In this document: positions 33,345 to 42,556 of the stretch, in pieces
How the letters are laid out: every line of letters begins with the position of its first letter
Position numbering within the stretch: the first letter of the stretch is position 1
NCBI RefSeq assembly: GCF_000013345.1
Contig: NC_007777.1
Coordinates: 186,001 to 250,000, forward strand
Length of the DNA: 64,000 nucleotides
DNA from: Frankia casuarinae
Lineage (GTDB): Bacteria; Actinomycetota; Actinomycetes; Frankiales; Frankiaceae
Direction of reading: 5' to 3'
Notes under the pieces: model-generated
The model's database searches: none
Seen by the model: the letters and a program-made list of their open reading frames with translations, nothing else
What the model was told of the DNA's origin: nothing
Translations under genes and position numbers: made by a program

Positions 33345-34250
33345 GCGACGCGGCGATGAATGGCCAGGCGATGAATGGCCAGGCGGTGGGCGGCCCGGTG
33401 GTGGGCGAGGCCGTGGCCGCCGGGGGGCTTGTCGTCGATGGACTGACGGTGAGCTACCCATCGTCCGGCGGACCGGCCGTTGCGGTCGACGGCGTCAGCC
33501 TGCGGGTCCGACCCGGCGAGACCTACGGCCTGGTCGGAGAGTCGGGGTGCGGCAAGAGCACGCTGGCCGCAGCGCTCGCGGACGTGCTGCCCGGCGGGGG
33601 TGCCATCGACGCCGGCCGCATCGTGCTCGACGGGATGGACGTGCGGGCCCTGTCCGCCCGGGAGCGCAGGCGGTGGCGGGCCGACGCCTTCGCTATGGTC
33701 CACCAGGGCACGAGCAGCAGCCTGGACCCCACCGTGCGGGTCGGCGCGCAGGTGGCGGAGGCCTGCCGGCTGGCGGGGCTATCCCGGGCCGAGGCCCGGT
33801 CCCGGGCCGTCGAGCTGCTCGGCGCGGTGCGGCTGCCAGCGCCCGCGACGATCGCGCGACGCTGGCCGCACGAACTCTCCGGGGGCCAGCAGCAGCGGGT
33901 CGGCATCGCAGCGGCCCTCGGGCAGCCCCCGCCTGCTCGTCCTGGACGAGCCGACCACCGGCCTTGTCGCCGCCGTCCCGCGGGTGGGGGTGAGCAGGCG
34001 GGAACGCAGGATGCCGGCGGTGCCCGGGCAACCGCCGCCGCCGACCGACCGGCCGGTGGGCTGCACCTTCGCCGACCGGTGTGCGCTCGCCGACGAGGTG
34101 TGCCATGCGTCCGAGCCGCCGCTCGCCCCCGTCGCCGACTCCCCCGGCGGCCGCGCGGTGCACTGCCATCTGGACGCCGCCGATCTGCCTGTGCTCCCGC
34201 CACTGCCGGCGGCGGGCACCGGGGTGATGGCGGAGAAGGAGAATGTCTGA
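33341..34250 (+). pseudogene. DppD/F-like ABC transporter ATPase, frameshifted and internally deleted
   Basis: ATG overlaps the permease stop (ATGA). The N-terminus has a 15-bp DNA repeat giving AMNGQAMNGQA. Walker A is 'GLVGESGCGKSTLAAAL' and the signature is '[16 protein letters not shown]'. A base change in a C-run near 33930 then shifts the frame; Walker B ('LLVLDEPTTGL') lies in the next frame. It joins directly to 'VPRVGVSRRERRMPAVPGQ' and the oligopeptide C-terminal box 'PVGCTFADRCALADEVCHAS', so the D-loop and H-loop region is lost. Perhaps a deletion fusion of two tandem ATPase genes. Confidence 0.8.
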
Positions 34251-34281
34251 TGTCGGAGAAACCGGAGAGGACGCCCCTGCC

Positions 34282-35313
34282 ATGACCGACGAGATTCCCG
34301 CCATCGACCTGGAAGCGGCGCTGGCCGAGGACGCGCCCGCGGACCTGCTGCTGCGCGTGCGCGAGGCGGCCGAGCGGATCGGCCTGATCCAGGTGGTCAA
34401 CCACGGCGTTCCGCTGGAGCTGATCGAGGATTTCGAGCGTCGGGTCGAGCGCGTCCTGCGTCTGCCGCGGCCGGAGAAGGCGAAGTTGGCCAGCCCCACC
34501 GGACACCCCTTCCGGGGCTGGCGGCAGTGGCCCGACGACCTCGGCCGCCTCGAACTCGAACGGTATTCCGTGGGCCAGTTCGACAACCCGGCCGATGCCG
34601 CCGCCGCAGGCGTGTCCGAACGGTGGCTCGGGCTCTACAAACACGGCAACGTCTGGCCGCCGGAGGACCCCGACCTGCGCGGGGTCACCTTCGCCTACGC
34701 CAAGGCGGCCGTGGTGCTGGCCCAGCGGGTGCTCGGCCTGTACGAGCGGCTGCTCGGACTACCGGCAGGCAGCTTCCCGGACGCCGAGCCGCACCACATC
34801 AACATGATCGTCAACGACTACCCGACCTGGACCTACCCGGACACGGTCGCTGAGGAGGAGAAGCTTCTCCTGCTGGAGCACACGGACGGCTCGGCGGTGA
34901 CCATCCTGCACCAGCACGGCGAGTACTCCGGGCTCCAGGCGCAACAGGCCGACGGCACCTGGATTCCGGTGCCCGTCGTGCCCGGGGCGTTGCAGGTGTT
35001 CTCGGGGACAATCCTCACCCGCTGGACCAACGGTCTGTTCCGGCCCGTCCGCCACCGGGTCGTGGCCGGCGGCAGTGCGACCCGGCAGTCGACCGGGATC
35101 TTCTACCATCCGAGTCTGGACACCGTGCTGGAACCGCTGCCGGCCTTCGTCGGGGAGGACGGCACGGAGTTCGAGCCCGTTGTCCTGGGCGAGATCGACG
35201 AGACCAACGTCGAGAACTACCTGAAGGTCTTCGGCCGGCCGGAGCAGGTGGCCGCGTGGCGGGAGGGCCGTCCGTTCGTCTCGGAGCTTGCGGAGACCTC
35301 CGCCGGCCGCTGA
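34282..35313 (+). CDS. Isopenicillin N synthase-like Fe(II)/2-oxoglutarate oxygenase
   Basis: A 343-aa protein. The ATG at 34282 ('MTDEIPAIDLEAAL') fits the family start; an in-frame ATG at 34243 overlaps the end of the ATPase remnant. The N-terminal DIOX_N region ('ERIGLIQVVNHGVPLELIED') precedes the jelly roll. The iron ligands are His 200 and Asp 202 ('LLEHTDGSAVT') and His 258 ('RPVRHRVV'), with the 2-oxoglutarate Arg-x-Ser just after ('TRQSTGIFYHP'). The gene appears intact, unlike the transporter genes it follows. It may have processed the compound that the transporter imported. The substrate is unknown. Confidence 0.85.
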   Translation: MTDEIPAIDLEAALAEDAPADLLLRVREAAERIGLIQVVNHGVPLELIEDFERRVERVLRLPRPEKAKLASPTGHPFRGWRQWPDDLGRLELERYSVGQFDNPADAAAAGVSERWLGLYKHGNVWPPEDPDLRGVTFAYAKAAVVLAQRVLGLYERLLGLPAGSFPDAEPHHINMIVNDYPTWTYPDTVAEEEKLLLLEHTDGSAVTILHQHGEYSGLQAQQADGTWIPVPVVPGALQVFSGTILTRWTNGLFRPVRHRVVAGGSATRQSTGIFYHPSLDTVLEPLPAFVGEDGTEFEPVVLGEIDETNVENYLKVFGRPEQVAAWREGRPFVSELAETSAGR

Positions 35314-35591
35314 CCTGGGCGGCCGCACTGCCGTCGGAATCCGACCGGTCATTTCATCCCTCTCATCCCATATGCGTCATCTGATCGGCTCCCCAGGTGC
35401 CGTAATCGCGTGCCGTAATCGCGTGCCGGAGAGGGTATCGAGGGGCTCCAGGAGGCTGATCACGAGCGGACATTCTCCTTGCGGTTTCGCAACGACTGCG
35501 TGTCGGTTATGGAAAGCACCGCCGGCGCGACCCCTCCCTGCGTGTGTCATCGGCTTGATGGCAGAGGCTCCCCAGGTGAGAGGACGTCGAC

Positions 35592-36524
35592 ATGATCCGC
35601 GGGCTGGCTCGTACCCGGGTCCGGAGCGCGAGGACACGTGACGGGAGGAGAGCTTTCCTGCTCGCGGCCGTAATCATTTTACTTTCCATGGCGACATCGT
35701 CGCCGGTCAGGGCGGCCGGCGGTCCCACCCGCGGCGAGGGCGTCGCGGTTCCCTTCGAGGGGTTCACGGATCGAAACGGGGGCCCGACATCGATCGGCGG
35801 TGCGGTCGGTGTGGACCTGGTGCTCGGGTCGACCAGCCGACCGTACCTTCCCTGCCAGAACTACGACCCGCGGGCCCGTACGGGCGACGCCTTCGTCAAC
35901 GCCTGCCAGGAACGGGGAAGTTACACCACCTACTCCCGCTTCCCTCCCGGCGGAGGCCTGCTTTTCCCGGCTGGCTACTTCATGGGCAACAGCCAGCCCG
36001 ACCTGGTCCGGGGTGGTCTGCTGCGGACCGGCTGGGGAGCGCGCACCGCCGGCCTGTCGTTCGAGTTCTACCCGGATCAGGCGCATGACGCCGAGATCGT
36101 CCATTCGCGTTTCTACATCGACCGGTTCGACCATTGGACACACGGCTGGACGTACTCCGTCGCCATCGGCCGCATCGCCCTCACCGCCCTCGGCGACCCC
36201 GGAACCGCTCGGATCAGCGGGCAGCTGACCGACCGCGGCCGGCCGCCGGCACCGGGCCGGGTGCGGATCGTCATCTTCGGCGGCCACGCCCGTTCCTCCA
36301 CCGGCTATCCGATCTCCTCCTTCGCCGTCCGCACCAGCACCGGGTCATCCGACTGGAGCAGCGGAGCGCTCTACGCCGGCCCGCAGCGCATCACCGTCAC
36401 CGACACCGCGACGCATCGGGAATGCGTCCTGGAACGCCCGCGCGTCCTCGGCCCGGACAGCAGGATCGACCTCGATCTCTCCCGGCCGGGTTTCGGCCAG
36501 CCCGGCAGCACCTGCACGCCCTGA
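35592..36524 (+). CDS. Secreted protein of unknown function
   Basis: A 310-aa protein from an ATG after GAGAGGACGTC. A twin-Arg-like basic N-terminus ('TRDGRRAFLLAAVIILLSMA') and a signal peptide end near 'SPVRAAGG'. The mature part is beta-rich with Cys in 'YLPCQNYDP', 'NACQERG', 'HRECVLERP' and 'GSTCTP', suggesting two disulfides. No family was recognised; a concanavalin-like or carbohydrate-binding fold is possible. Single gene; the upstream gap 35314-35591 holds a 13-bp doublet (GTGCCGTAATCGC near 35399-35424), and downstream 36525-36787 is AT-richer with no gene. Confidence 0.7.
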   Translation: MIRGLARTRVRSARTRDGRRAFLLAAVIILLSMATSSPVRAAGGPTRGEGVAVPFEGFTDRNGGPTSIGGAVGVDLVLGSTSRPYLPCQNYDPRARTGDAFVNACQERGSYTTYSRFPPGGGLLFPAGYFMGNSQPDLVRGGLLRTGWGARTAGLSFEFYPDQAHDAEIVHSRFYIDRFDHWTHGWTYSVAIGRIALTALGDPGTARISGQLTDRGRPPAPGRVRIVIFGGHARSSTGYPISSFAVRTSTGSSDWSSGALYAGPQRITVTDTATHRECVLERPRVLGPDSRIDLDLSRPGFGQPGSTCTP

Positions 36525-36787
36525 CCACCCGCGTGGCTTGACCACCCGCTCGGACGTCGTCTACGCAGGGTGATATATCCAGGACATAGGGTGCCTATTC
36601 ATTCCGGGATGACTGTAGATATTGCACATAGAGTGACGCCGTCGCTCCTTTTGGAAATTCGACGATGCCGGCTCAACGGCGTTTGGCCGAAGGCACATAC
36701 GATTCCGCTATCACGTCATATGCGATCTTGTGCCGATACTTCGGTGCTCTCGGCATGACGTAACCGCCGCATCAGGACTGCCGTATC

Positions 36788-36803
36788 AAGGAGGCCTCAG
36801 ATC
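36788..36803 (+). promoter_or_regulatory. Strong ribosome site facing an ATC codon
   Basis: AAGGAGG at 36788-36794 is followed 6 bases later by ATC (36801) in the Rieske oxygenase frame. The 17 residues between this ATC and the first ATG look like the family N-terminus ('IDRHELIDLTRRALKIA'). A start at ATC, or an ATG-to-ATC mutation, is implied. Confidence 0.6.
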
Positions 36804-36851
36804 GACCGCCACGAGCTCATCGATCTCACTCGACGGGCGCTCAAAATCGCG

Positions 36852-37949
36852 ATGGACAAGACGACCGACATGGTGCCCGCGGAGCGCCGCCAGCCGGCCT
36901 TGGCGTACACGGGCCAGGGACGCTTCGAGCGCGAGCGCGAGCTTGTCCTGCGCTCTCCGCAGCTTGTCGGCTACCGCTCTGAGTTGCCGGCCCCCGGAAG
37001 CTACTGCACGAAGACCGTCATGGGCGTTCCCGTGCTTCTGACCCGGGGCGAGGACGGCACGGTCAGGGCTTTCCAGAACGTCTGCGCCCATCGCCAGGCG
37101 CCAGTCGCGGAGGGCTGTGGCGCGGCAGAGCGGTTCGTCTGCCCGTATCACGCCTGGGTGTATGACGCCCAGGGTGACTTCGTCGGCGGACCCGGCCGTG
37201 AAGGTTTCCCCTCGACGATGGCCGGGAAGCCCCGTCTCACGCAACTGCCCGCCGCGGAGCATTCCGGATTCCTGTGGGTCGGTCTCCAGCCGGACAGCGG
37301 TCCCCTGGACATCGATGCCCACCTGGGAGAGCTCGGTCCGGAACTCGCGTCCTGGGACATCGGTAGCTGGGCCTCGGTGGGCGAGAAGGTGCTCGACTTC
37401 CCGATCAACTGGAAGTTCGCGCTCGACACGTTCGCCGAGAACTATCATTTTGCCACGGTGCACCGGGACACGTTCGCGCTGATCACCAAGAGCAACTGCG
37501 CGCTGTTCGACTCCTTCGGCCCGCACCATCGGCTGGTCTTCCCGATGCGGCACATCACGGACCTCGCGGACAAGCCCGAGGAAGAATGGGAACCACTGCA
37601 CAACCTCGTGGTGATCTACGCACTGTTCCCCAACATCGTCCTGTCGGTCACTGTCGCCAACGGCGAGGTGTTCCGGGTCTATCCCGGGAGCGGACCGGGT
37701 CATTCGATCACCTATCACCAGAACGCGTCGCCGATGGATCTCACGGACGAGGCGACGCGAACCGCCGCGGACGAGATCTTCGAGTACGCGCACGCCACGG
37801 TGCGCGACGAGGACTACCGCATGGCGATCGACATCCAGAAGAACATGGCGTCGGGGGTGCGGCCCGAGCTTGTCTTCGGACGCAACGAGCCGGGGCTGCA
37901 CCATCGTCATGCGGTTATCGACGAGGCGCTCGCCGCATTCGGCGGGTAG
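36852..37949 (+). CDS. Rieske non-heme iron oxygenase, alpha subunit
   Basis: 365 aa from the ATG at 36852; the real N-terminus may be at the ATC at 36801 (see the ribosome-site entry). The Rieske [2Fe-2S] motif is 'NVCAHRQAP'...'FVCPYHAWVYD' (Cys 78, His 80, Cys 97, His 100). The mononuclear iron site has His 199 and His 204 ('AENYHFATVHRDTF'), with the bridging Asp just before ('FALDTF'). The size fits a ring-hydroxylating or demethylating oxygenase alpha subunit. No ferredoxin or reductase gene is adjacent, so it must borrow electron carriers. The substrate is unknown. Confidence 0.88.
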   Translation: MDKTTDMVPAERRQPALAYTGQGRFERERELVLRSPQLVGYRSELPAPGSYCTKTVMGVPVLLTRGEDGTVRAFQNVCAHRQAPVAEGCGAAERFVCPYHAWVYDAQGDFVGGPGREGFPSTMAGKPRLTQLPAAEHSGFLWVGLQPDSGPLDIDAHLGELGPELASWDIGSWASVGEKVLDFPINWKFALDTFAENYHFATVHRDTFALITKSNCALFDSFGPHHRLVFPMRHITDLADKPEEEWEPLHNLVVIYALFPNIVLSVTVANGEVFRVYPGSGPGHSITYHQNASPMDLTDEATRTAADEIFEYAHATVRDEDYRMAIDIQKNMASGVRPELVFGRNEPGLHHRHAVIDEALAAFGG

Positions 37950-38183
37950 CGCCGGTCCGGACGGGCCCCGCGCCGACCCCTGGCGCGGGTGGGCCGGGGC
38001 CCAGGGCTGCGGCGAGGTAGCAAATCAGCATTGATCGACTACGAAGCGTGGCGGCTCTGGTAGCTCCCTCGCGGGGCTGAGAGTCGGGCGGTGTGGTTTC
38101 GGCAGTGCGTGGTCGGTCGCTGGCCGCGTGGACGGGAATACTGATTTTTAATGCGTGATGTCGTCGGATCATGACTTCGTGGA

Positions 38184-38490
38184 TCATGATGGTTTCAAGG
38201 TCAGATCGACGTCGTCGAAGGCCCGGTTGGCGATCTGCCCGCCTTTGAGTACCGACCACAGCCCTTCCACCGGGTTCAGGTCGGGCGCGTACGAGGGCAG
38301 CGCCACCACAGTCAGCCACAGTGTGTTCGCAGCGATGAAAGCGGCCATCTCCGCGCACAGGTGCCGGTTGAGGTTGTCCCAGACCAGCACGACCGGCCGG
38401 CCCAGCCGCTTGTGCACGGCCACGACCAGATCCCGGATAGTCCCGCCAGGAGAACGACTTCGGCTCGTCGCGGCGGCCCCGGTGTTTCAC
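38184..38490 (-). pseudogene. IS630-family transposase 3' fragment
   Basis: The DDE domain end is clear: 'RLGRPVVLVWDNLNRHLCAE', 'LPSYAPDLNPVEGLWSVLKG'. These hold the second Asp and the final Glu of the DDE triad. The preceding 'RGRRDEPKSFSWRDY' lies in a different frame, so there is a frameshift near 38430. The N-terminal helix-turn-helix half is absent. No terminal inverted repeats were seen. An IS remnant flanking the restriction-modification region. Confidence 0.8.
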
Positions 38491-38839
38491 CGGTCCGCTT
38501 CAACCTGTGCGACCGGCTCGTCCCGGGCGAACCGTTCGGCCGCGTCCCTCCGGACCGGTTCCCGGCGATCCCGTTCCGTGGCGGTCAGCCCGCCACCCGT
38601 CGCGTACCTCGTACCAGCCGGCTACCCGAACAGAACGCGCACCACTCACCCAGAGATCACAATAAGGTGAAGGATAATCGTGCTTCCACACAACTTCGCG
38701 GATTAAAACTCAGTAGCCCGCCTGGACCGCCTCAAGCTGACGGCAGCCGCCAACACGCGGACCGGGGCTGCGGCCCAGCACCTGCTGCTCATCGCTGTCG
38801 CACAGACCGCGCCCTGCAGCGGGGGCTGACCGGATCAAC

Positions 38840-39040
38840 GGGGCATAACCTCACGCACCGCTCCACACTGTCAGTCGGGTCATGTTCGCTGTGCCTCGGC
38901 GCCGGACGCTCTCCCACGGGCGGGATTGACGTCGCTGGCGTACTCGCGGTGGACGAACCGCCCAGGTCGAACGCGGCGTTGGCGTCATGGTCGATCACCA
39001 GCCGGCAGGCCTCACCACGTGGCTGGGAACCCGCCGCCAC
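38840..39040 (-). pseudogene. Possible TnpB (IS200/IS605) C-terminal remnant
   Basis: Reads 'RGEACRLVIDHDANAAFDLG', resembling the last zinc knuckle and RuvC Asp segment of TnpB (typically CG..IDRDxNAAxNL). Only one Cys of the pair is kept and nothing upstream fits. Weak. The 38491-39183 interval otherwise holds short protein-like scraps (for example 'VEKDKALLAGLWPGWKPAIR' on the plus strand near 39045-39105) but no gene. Confidence 0.35.
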
Positions 39041-39183
39041 CAGGTGGAGAAGGACAAGGCGTTGCTGGCCGGCCTCTGGCCCGGCTGGAAACCGGCCATT
39101 CGCTGGGGCCTCGCTCCGGACCTGGCCGCCGCAGTGTAGGGCGGTCTGTAGCCGGGTGCGGACCGTGTCACGAGGGTCTTGGC

Positions 39184-39414
39184 ATGATCGTCAGAACTGT
39201 GCGGCAGACTATCGTCCGTGGGGATCAGATTCGCGAGTTGCCGGGCGACCTTCGTGCCGCGTTGCCGGAGGAGCGGGACGAGGGCGACACGTGCGAGCCG
39301 CTGATCAAGGCGTACCTGGAGGCCGACCCGGGGTGGACCGAGAGGTTCTCCGAGGTCTGGCAGTGGACAGCCTGGCCTGGCCGTGGCGGGGTGAGTGACA
39401 TCGGGATCGGCTGA
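39184..39414 (+). pseudogene. N-terminal stub of a helicase/restriction-type protein
   Basis: 76 aa from an ATG. 'GDTCEPLIKAYLEADPGWTE' and 'FSEVWQWTAWPGRGGVSDIG' resemble the Mrr-like N-terminal nuclease entry of large DEAD/DEAH helicases in restriction systems, where 'WPGR.G.DTGID' leads into the PD-(D/E)xK core. The protein stops right after 'SDIGIG', so the nuclease and helicase parts are missing. It lies 150 bp upstream of hsdM. It may be a relic of another defence gene in the same island. Confidence 0.5.
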
Positions 39415-39564
39415 GATCAGAGTCGACGATTCCGCCAGACCGCTCGGCTGCTGGTACGGGCTGGCCAGGAACTTCGGCCCCGAGCACGGCGGCGTCGGTA
39501 GCCCATGGCCCGGACGCGGGCGTCCGGCATCCCGTCTTCGCGTGAGATCCCCTCAAGGAGCCCT

Positions 39565-41316
39565 GTGAGCACCCTCGGTAGTTTCATCTGGTCGATCGCC
39601 GACCAGCTTCGGGGTCCCTACCGCCCCAACCAGTACGGCAACGTGATCCTCCCGCTCACGATCCTGCGCCGGCTCGACTGCATCCTCGAGCCCGACCGGG
39701 AGACGGTCCGCGAGCTCGCGCGGACGTTCGACAACCCGAACCGGCTGAAGATCGAGGTGAAGAAGGCGACCGGCAGGCCGTTCTACAACACTTCCAACTA
39801 CGGATTCAGCAACCTCCTGGCCGACGCCGACGGGCTGGCGGACAACCTGGCCGACTACCTCGACCGATTCTCGGCGGACGTCGACGTGTTCGAGTACTTC
39901 GACTTCAAGAAGGAGATCCTCGCGCTGGAGAAGGCGGGGCTCCTGCGCGAGATCATCACCTCGTTCAAGGCGATCGATCTGCACCCCAAGGTGGTGTCGA
40001 ACGCCGACATGGGCGATGCGTTCGAGTACATCATCCGCAAGTTCAACGAGGCCGCGAACGAGACCTCCGGCGACCACTACACCCCACGCGACGCGATCCG
40101 GCTGCTGGTCGACCTGCTCTTCGCCGAGAAGGAGGCCGACCTGTCCGAGGCCGGCATCGTGCGTACCCTCTACGACCCGACCGCGGGCACCGGCGGCATG
40201 CTCGCCCTGGCCGAGGAGCACCTGCTCGCGCAGAACCCGGACGCGAACCTGAGCCTGTATGGCCAGGAGTACAACCCGCAGTCGTACGCGATCTGCAAGT
40301 CCGACCTGCTCGCCAAGGGCCACGACGCGACCAACATCGCCTTCGGTAACACGCTCACCGACGACGCCTTCAAGGGCAGGAAGTTCGACTTCTGCATGTC
40401 CAACCCGCCCTACGGCGTCGACTGGAAGCAGTACGCCAAGAAGGTCACCGAGGAGCGCGACGAGGCGGGCCCGTACGGCCGGTTCGCCCCCGGCCTGCCG
40501 GCGACCTCGGACGGGCAGATGCTCTTCCTGCTCCACCTGGCCCACAAGATGCGGGCGCCCAAGGACGGCGGCGGCCGGGTCGGGATCATCATGAACGGCT
40601 CGCCGCTCTTCAACGGCGCCGCCGGGTCCGGCCCCTCCGAGATCCGCCGGTGGCTGCTGGAGAACGACCTGGTCGAGGCGATCGTCGCGCTGCCGACCAA
40701 CATGTTCTTCAACACCGGCATCGCCACGTACATCTGGATCCTCGACAACACCAAGCACCCCGACGCCAGGGGCCTGGTCCAGATCATCGACGGCACCTCG
40801 TTCTGGACCAAGATGCGCAAGAACCTCGGTTCCAAGGGCCGTGAGATCTCCGACACCGACCGCGAGAAGGTCGTCAGCCTGTACGTCGACTTCCTCGACG
40901 CCGACCCCGACTACTCCAAGGTGCTGAGCAACGACGAGTTCGGCTACTGGACCATCACCGTCGAGCGACCCCTGCTTGGCGAGGACGGCAAGCCGGTCGT
41001 CGACCGCAAGGGTCAGCGCAAGCCCGACCCGAAGAAGCGCGACACCGAGAACGTCCCCTTCACCTACGGTGGCTCGACCGCCGGCCGGGCCGGCAAGCTC
41101 GACGTCATCAACGCCTACTTCGACGCCGAGGTGAAGCCGCACGTCCCCGACGCCTGGATCGACTGGGCCAAGGTCAAGACCGGCTACGAGATCCCCTTCA
41201 CCCGCCACTTCTACAGGTACGTCCCACCCCGCCCCCTCGCCGAGATCGACGCCGACCTGGACAAGCAGATCGCCAAGATCCTCGACCTCCTGCGGGAGGT
41301 CGAGGGTGATCGCTGA
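39565..41316 (+). CDS. hsdM: Type I restriction-modification DNA methyltransferase subunit
   Basis: 583 aa from a GTG at 39565, 4 bases after AAGGAG. An N-terminal HsdM helical domain ('STLGSFIWSIADQLRGPYRP') precedes the N6-adenine methylase core. AdoMet motif I is 'DPTAGTGGMLALAEE' (204-211 for DPTAGTGG) and catalytic motif IV is 'SNPPYGVDW' (280-283). It methylates the adenine of a bipartite target chosen by HsdS, and two HsdM bind one HsdS. It overlaps hsdS by 11 bp in one operon with hsdR. All motifs are intact, so it is likely active. Confidence 0.95.
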   Translation: MSTLGSFIWSIADQLRGPYRPNQYGNVILPLTILRRLDCILEPDRETVRELARTFDNPNRLKIEVKKATGRPFYNTSNYGFSNLLADADGLADNLADYLDRFSADVDVFEYFDFKKEILALEKAGLLREIITSFKAIDLHPKVVSNADMGDAFEYIIRKFNEAANETSGDHYTPRDAIRLLVDLLFAEKEADLSEAGIVRTLYDPTAGTGGMLALAEEHLLAQNPDANLSLYGQEYNPQSYAICKSDLLAKGHDATNIAFGNTLTDDAFKGRKFDFCMSNPPYGVDWKQYAKKVTEERDEAGPYGRFAPGLPATSDGQMLFLLHLAHKMRAPKDGGGRVGIIMNGSPLFNGAAGSGPSEIRRWLLENDLVEAIVALPTNMFFNTGIATYIWILDNTKHPDARGLVQIIDGTSFWTKMRKNLGSKGREISDTDREKVVSLYVDFLDADPDYSKVLSNDEFGYWTITVERPLLGEDGKPVVDRKGQRKPDPKKRDTENVPFTYGGSTAGRAGKLDVINAYFDAEVKPHVPDAWIDWAKVKTGYEIPFTRHFYRYVPPRPLAEIDADLDKQIAKILDLLREVEGDR

Positions 41317-42556
41317 GAGGCTCGACCTCGTCGACTCCGGTGTGTCCTGGCTCGGGAAGGTCCCGCCGCACTGGACCACAAAGCCACTGTGGTCCATGTT
41401 CGAACGCATCAAGGATGTGGACCATCCGGAAGAGCAGATGCTATCCGTCTTTCGCGAGTACGGCGTCGTGGCGAAGGACTCGCGCGACAACATCAACAAG
41501 ACTGCCGAGAACCGCAGCATCTACCAGCTCGTCCACCCAGGCTGGCTGGTCGCCAACCGGATGAAGGCATGGCAAGGTTCGGTTGGCATCTCCTCGCTCC
41601 GCGGGATCGTTTCCGGTCACTACATCTGCTTCGCGCCGCGCCATAGTGAGGACGCCCGCTACCTCAACTGGCTCCTTCGCTCGACCACCTACACCAACGG
41701 CTACGCACTGCTCTCGCGCGGAGTGCGCATCGGTCAGGCCGAGATCGACAACGACGAGTTCCGGCTGATGCCGATCCTGCTCCCGCCGCTAGGGGAGCAG
41801 CGCGCCATCGCCGACTACCTCGACCGCGAGACCGCCCGCATCGACACGCTCATCGAGGAACAGCAGCGTCTGATCGAAATGCTCCGTGAGCGGCGCCGGG
41901 CAGTCGCTTTGCACGCGATCGATCAGCAGATCCATGCGGGCGCGACGACAGACAAACTAGGTCGCTCTACTCGAATCGGCAACGGGTCAACTCCGAGGCG
42001 TGAGACTGCCAGCTATTGGCGTGACGGAGAGTTCCCGTGGCTGAACAGTTCCGCTGTCAACGAGTCTCGTGTCACGCACGCCGACCAATTCGTGACCGAC
42101 ATCGCACTCTATGAATGTCACTTGCCAGTCGTTGCTCCAGGCTCGGTCTTGGTGGGTCTGACTGGCCAAGGAAAGACACGCGGAATGGCAACGCTTCTTG
42201 AGATCGAGGCGACGGTGAACCAGCACGTCGCGTACATAGCGCCTGATCGAGGCACATGGTTGCCGGAGTACCTCCTGTGGTCGCTCAGGGCGTCGTATGA
42301 CGACCTCCGACGCTTGAGTGAAGAGAACGGCAGTACGAAGGGTGGGCTCACTTGCCAGGCGCTAAAGCAATATCGGCTTGCTGTACCACCCCTCGATGAG
42401 CAGCGTCGCGTTGCCGCTTACCTTGACGAGCAGACTGCGAAGATTGACTCGCTGATCGGCGAGACCGAGCGGTTCATCGAGCTGGCCCGTGAGCGGCGGG
42501 TGGCGCTGATCACGGCGGCGGTGACGGGGCAGGTCGATGTGCGGGGGATGGTCTGA
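41306..42556 (+). CDS. hsdS: Type I restriction-modification specificity subunit
   Basis: 416 aa from a GTG at 41306 overlapping hsdM. Two target-recognition domains (about residues 10-160 and 215-365) are each followed by a conserved helix: 'LPPLGEQRAIADYLDRETAR' and 'VPPLDEQRRVAAYLDEQTAK'. The helices set the spacer between the two half-sites of the DNA target. The second TRD (about 41950-42370) is visibly less GC-rich than the rest of the operon, which suggests that it was swapped in by recombination. The stop overlaps the hsdR start (TGATG). Confidence 0.93.
   Translation: MIAERLDLVDSGVSWLGKVPPHWTTKPLWSMFERIKDVDHPEEQMLSVFREYGVVAKDSRDNINKTAENRSIYQLVHPGWLVANRMKAWQGSVGISSLRGIVSGHYICFAPRHSEDARYLNWLLRSTTYTNGYALLSRGVRIGQAEIDNDEFRLMPILLPPLGEQRAIADYLDRETARIDTLIEEQQRLIEMLRERRRAVALHAIDQQIHAGATTDKLGRSTRIGNGSTPRRETASYWRDGEFPWLNSSAVNESRVTHADQFVTDIALYECHLPVVAPGSVLVGLTGQGKTRGMATLLEIEATVNQHVAYIAPDRGTWLPEYLLWSLRASYDDLRRLSEENGSTKGGLTCQALKQYRLAVPPLDEQRRVAAYLDEQTAKIDSLIGETERFIELARERRVALITAAVTGQVDVRGMV

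Noticed and set aside
39553-41520. Long open frame (655 codons) antisense to hsdM
   Set aside because: Its residues are repetitive Val/Leu/Gly/Arg/Asp runs produced by reading GC-rich codons backwards, with no family features. The plus strand encodes a clear HsdM.
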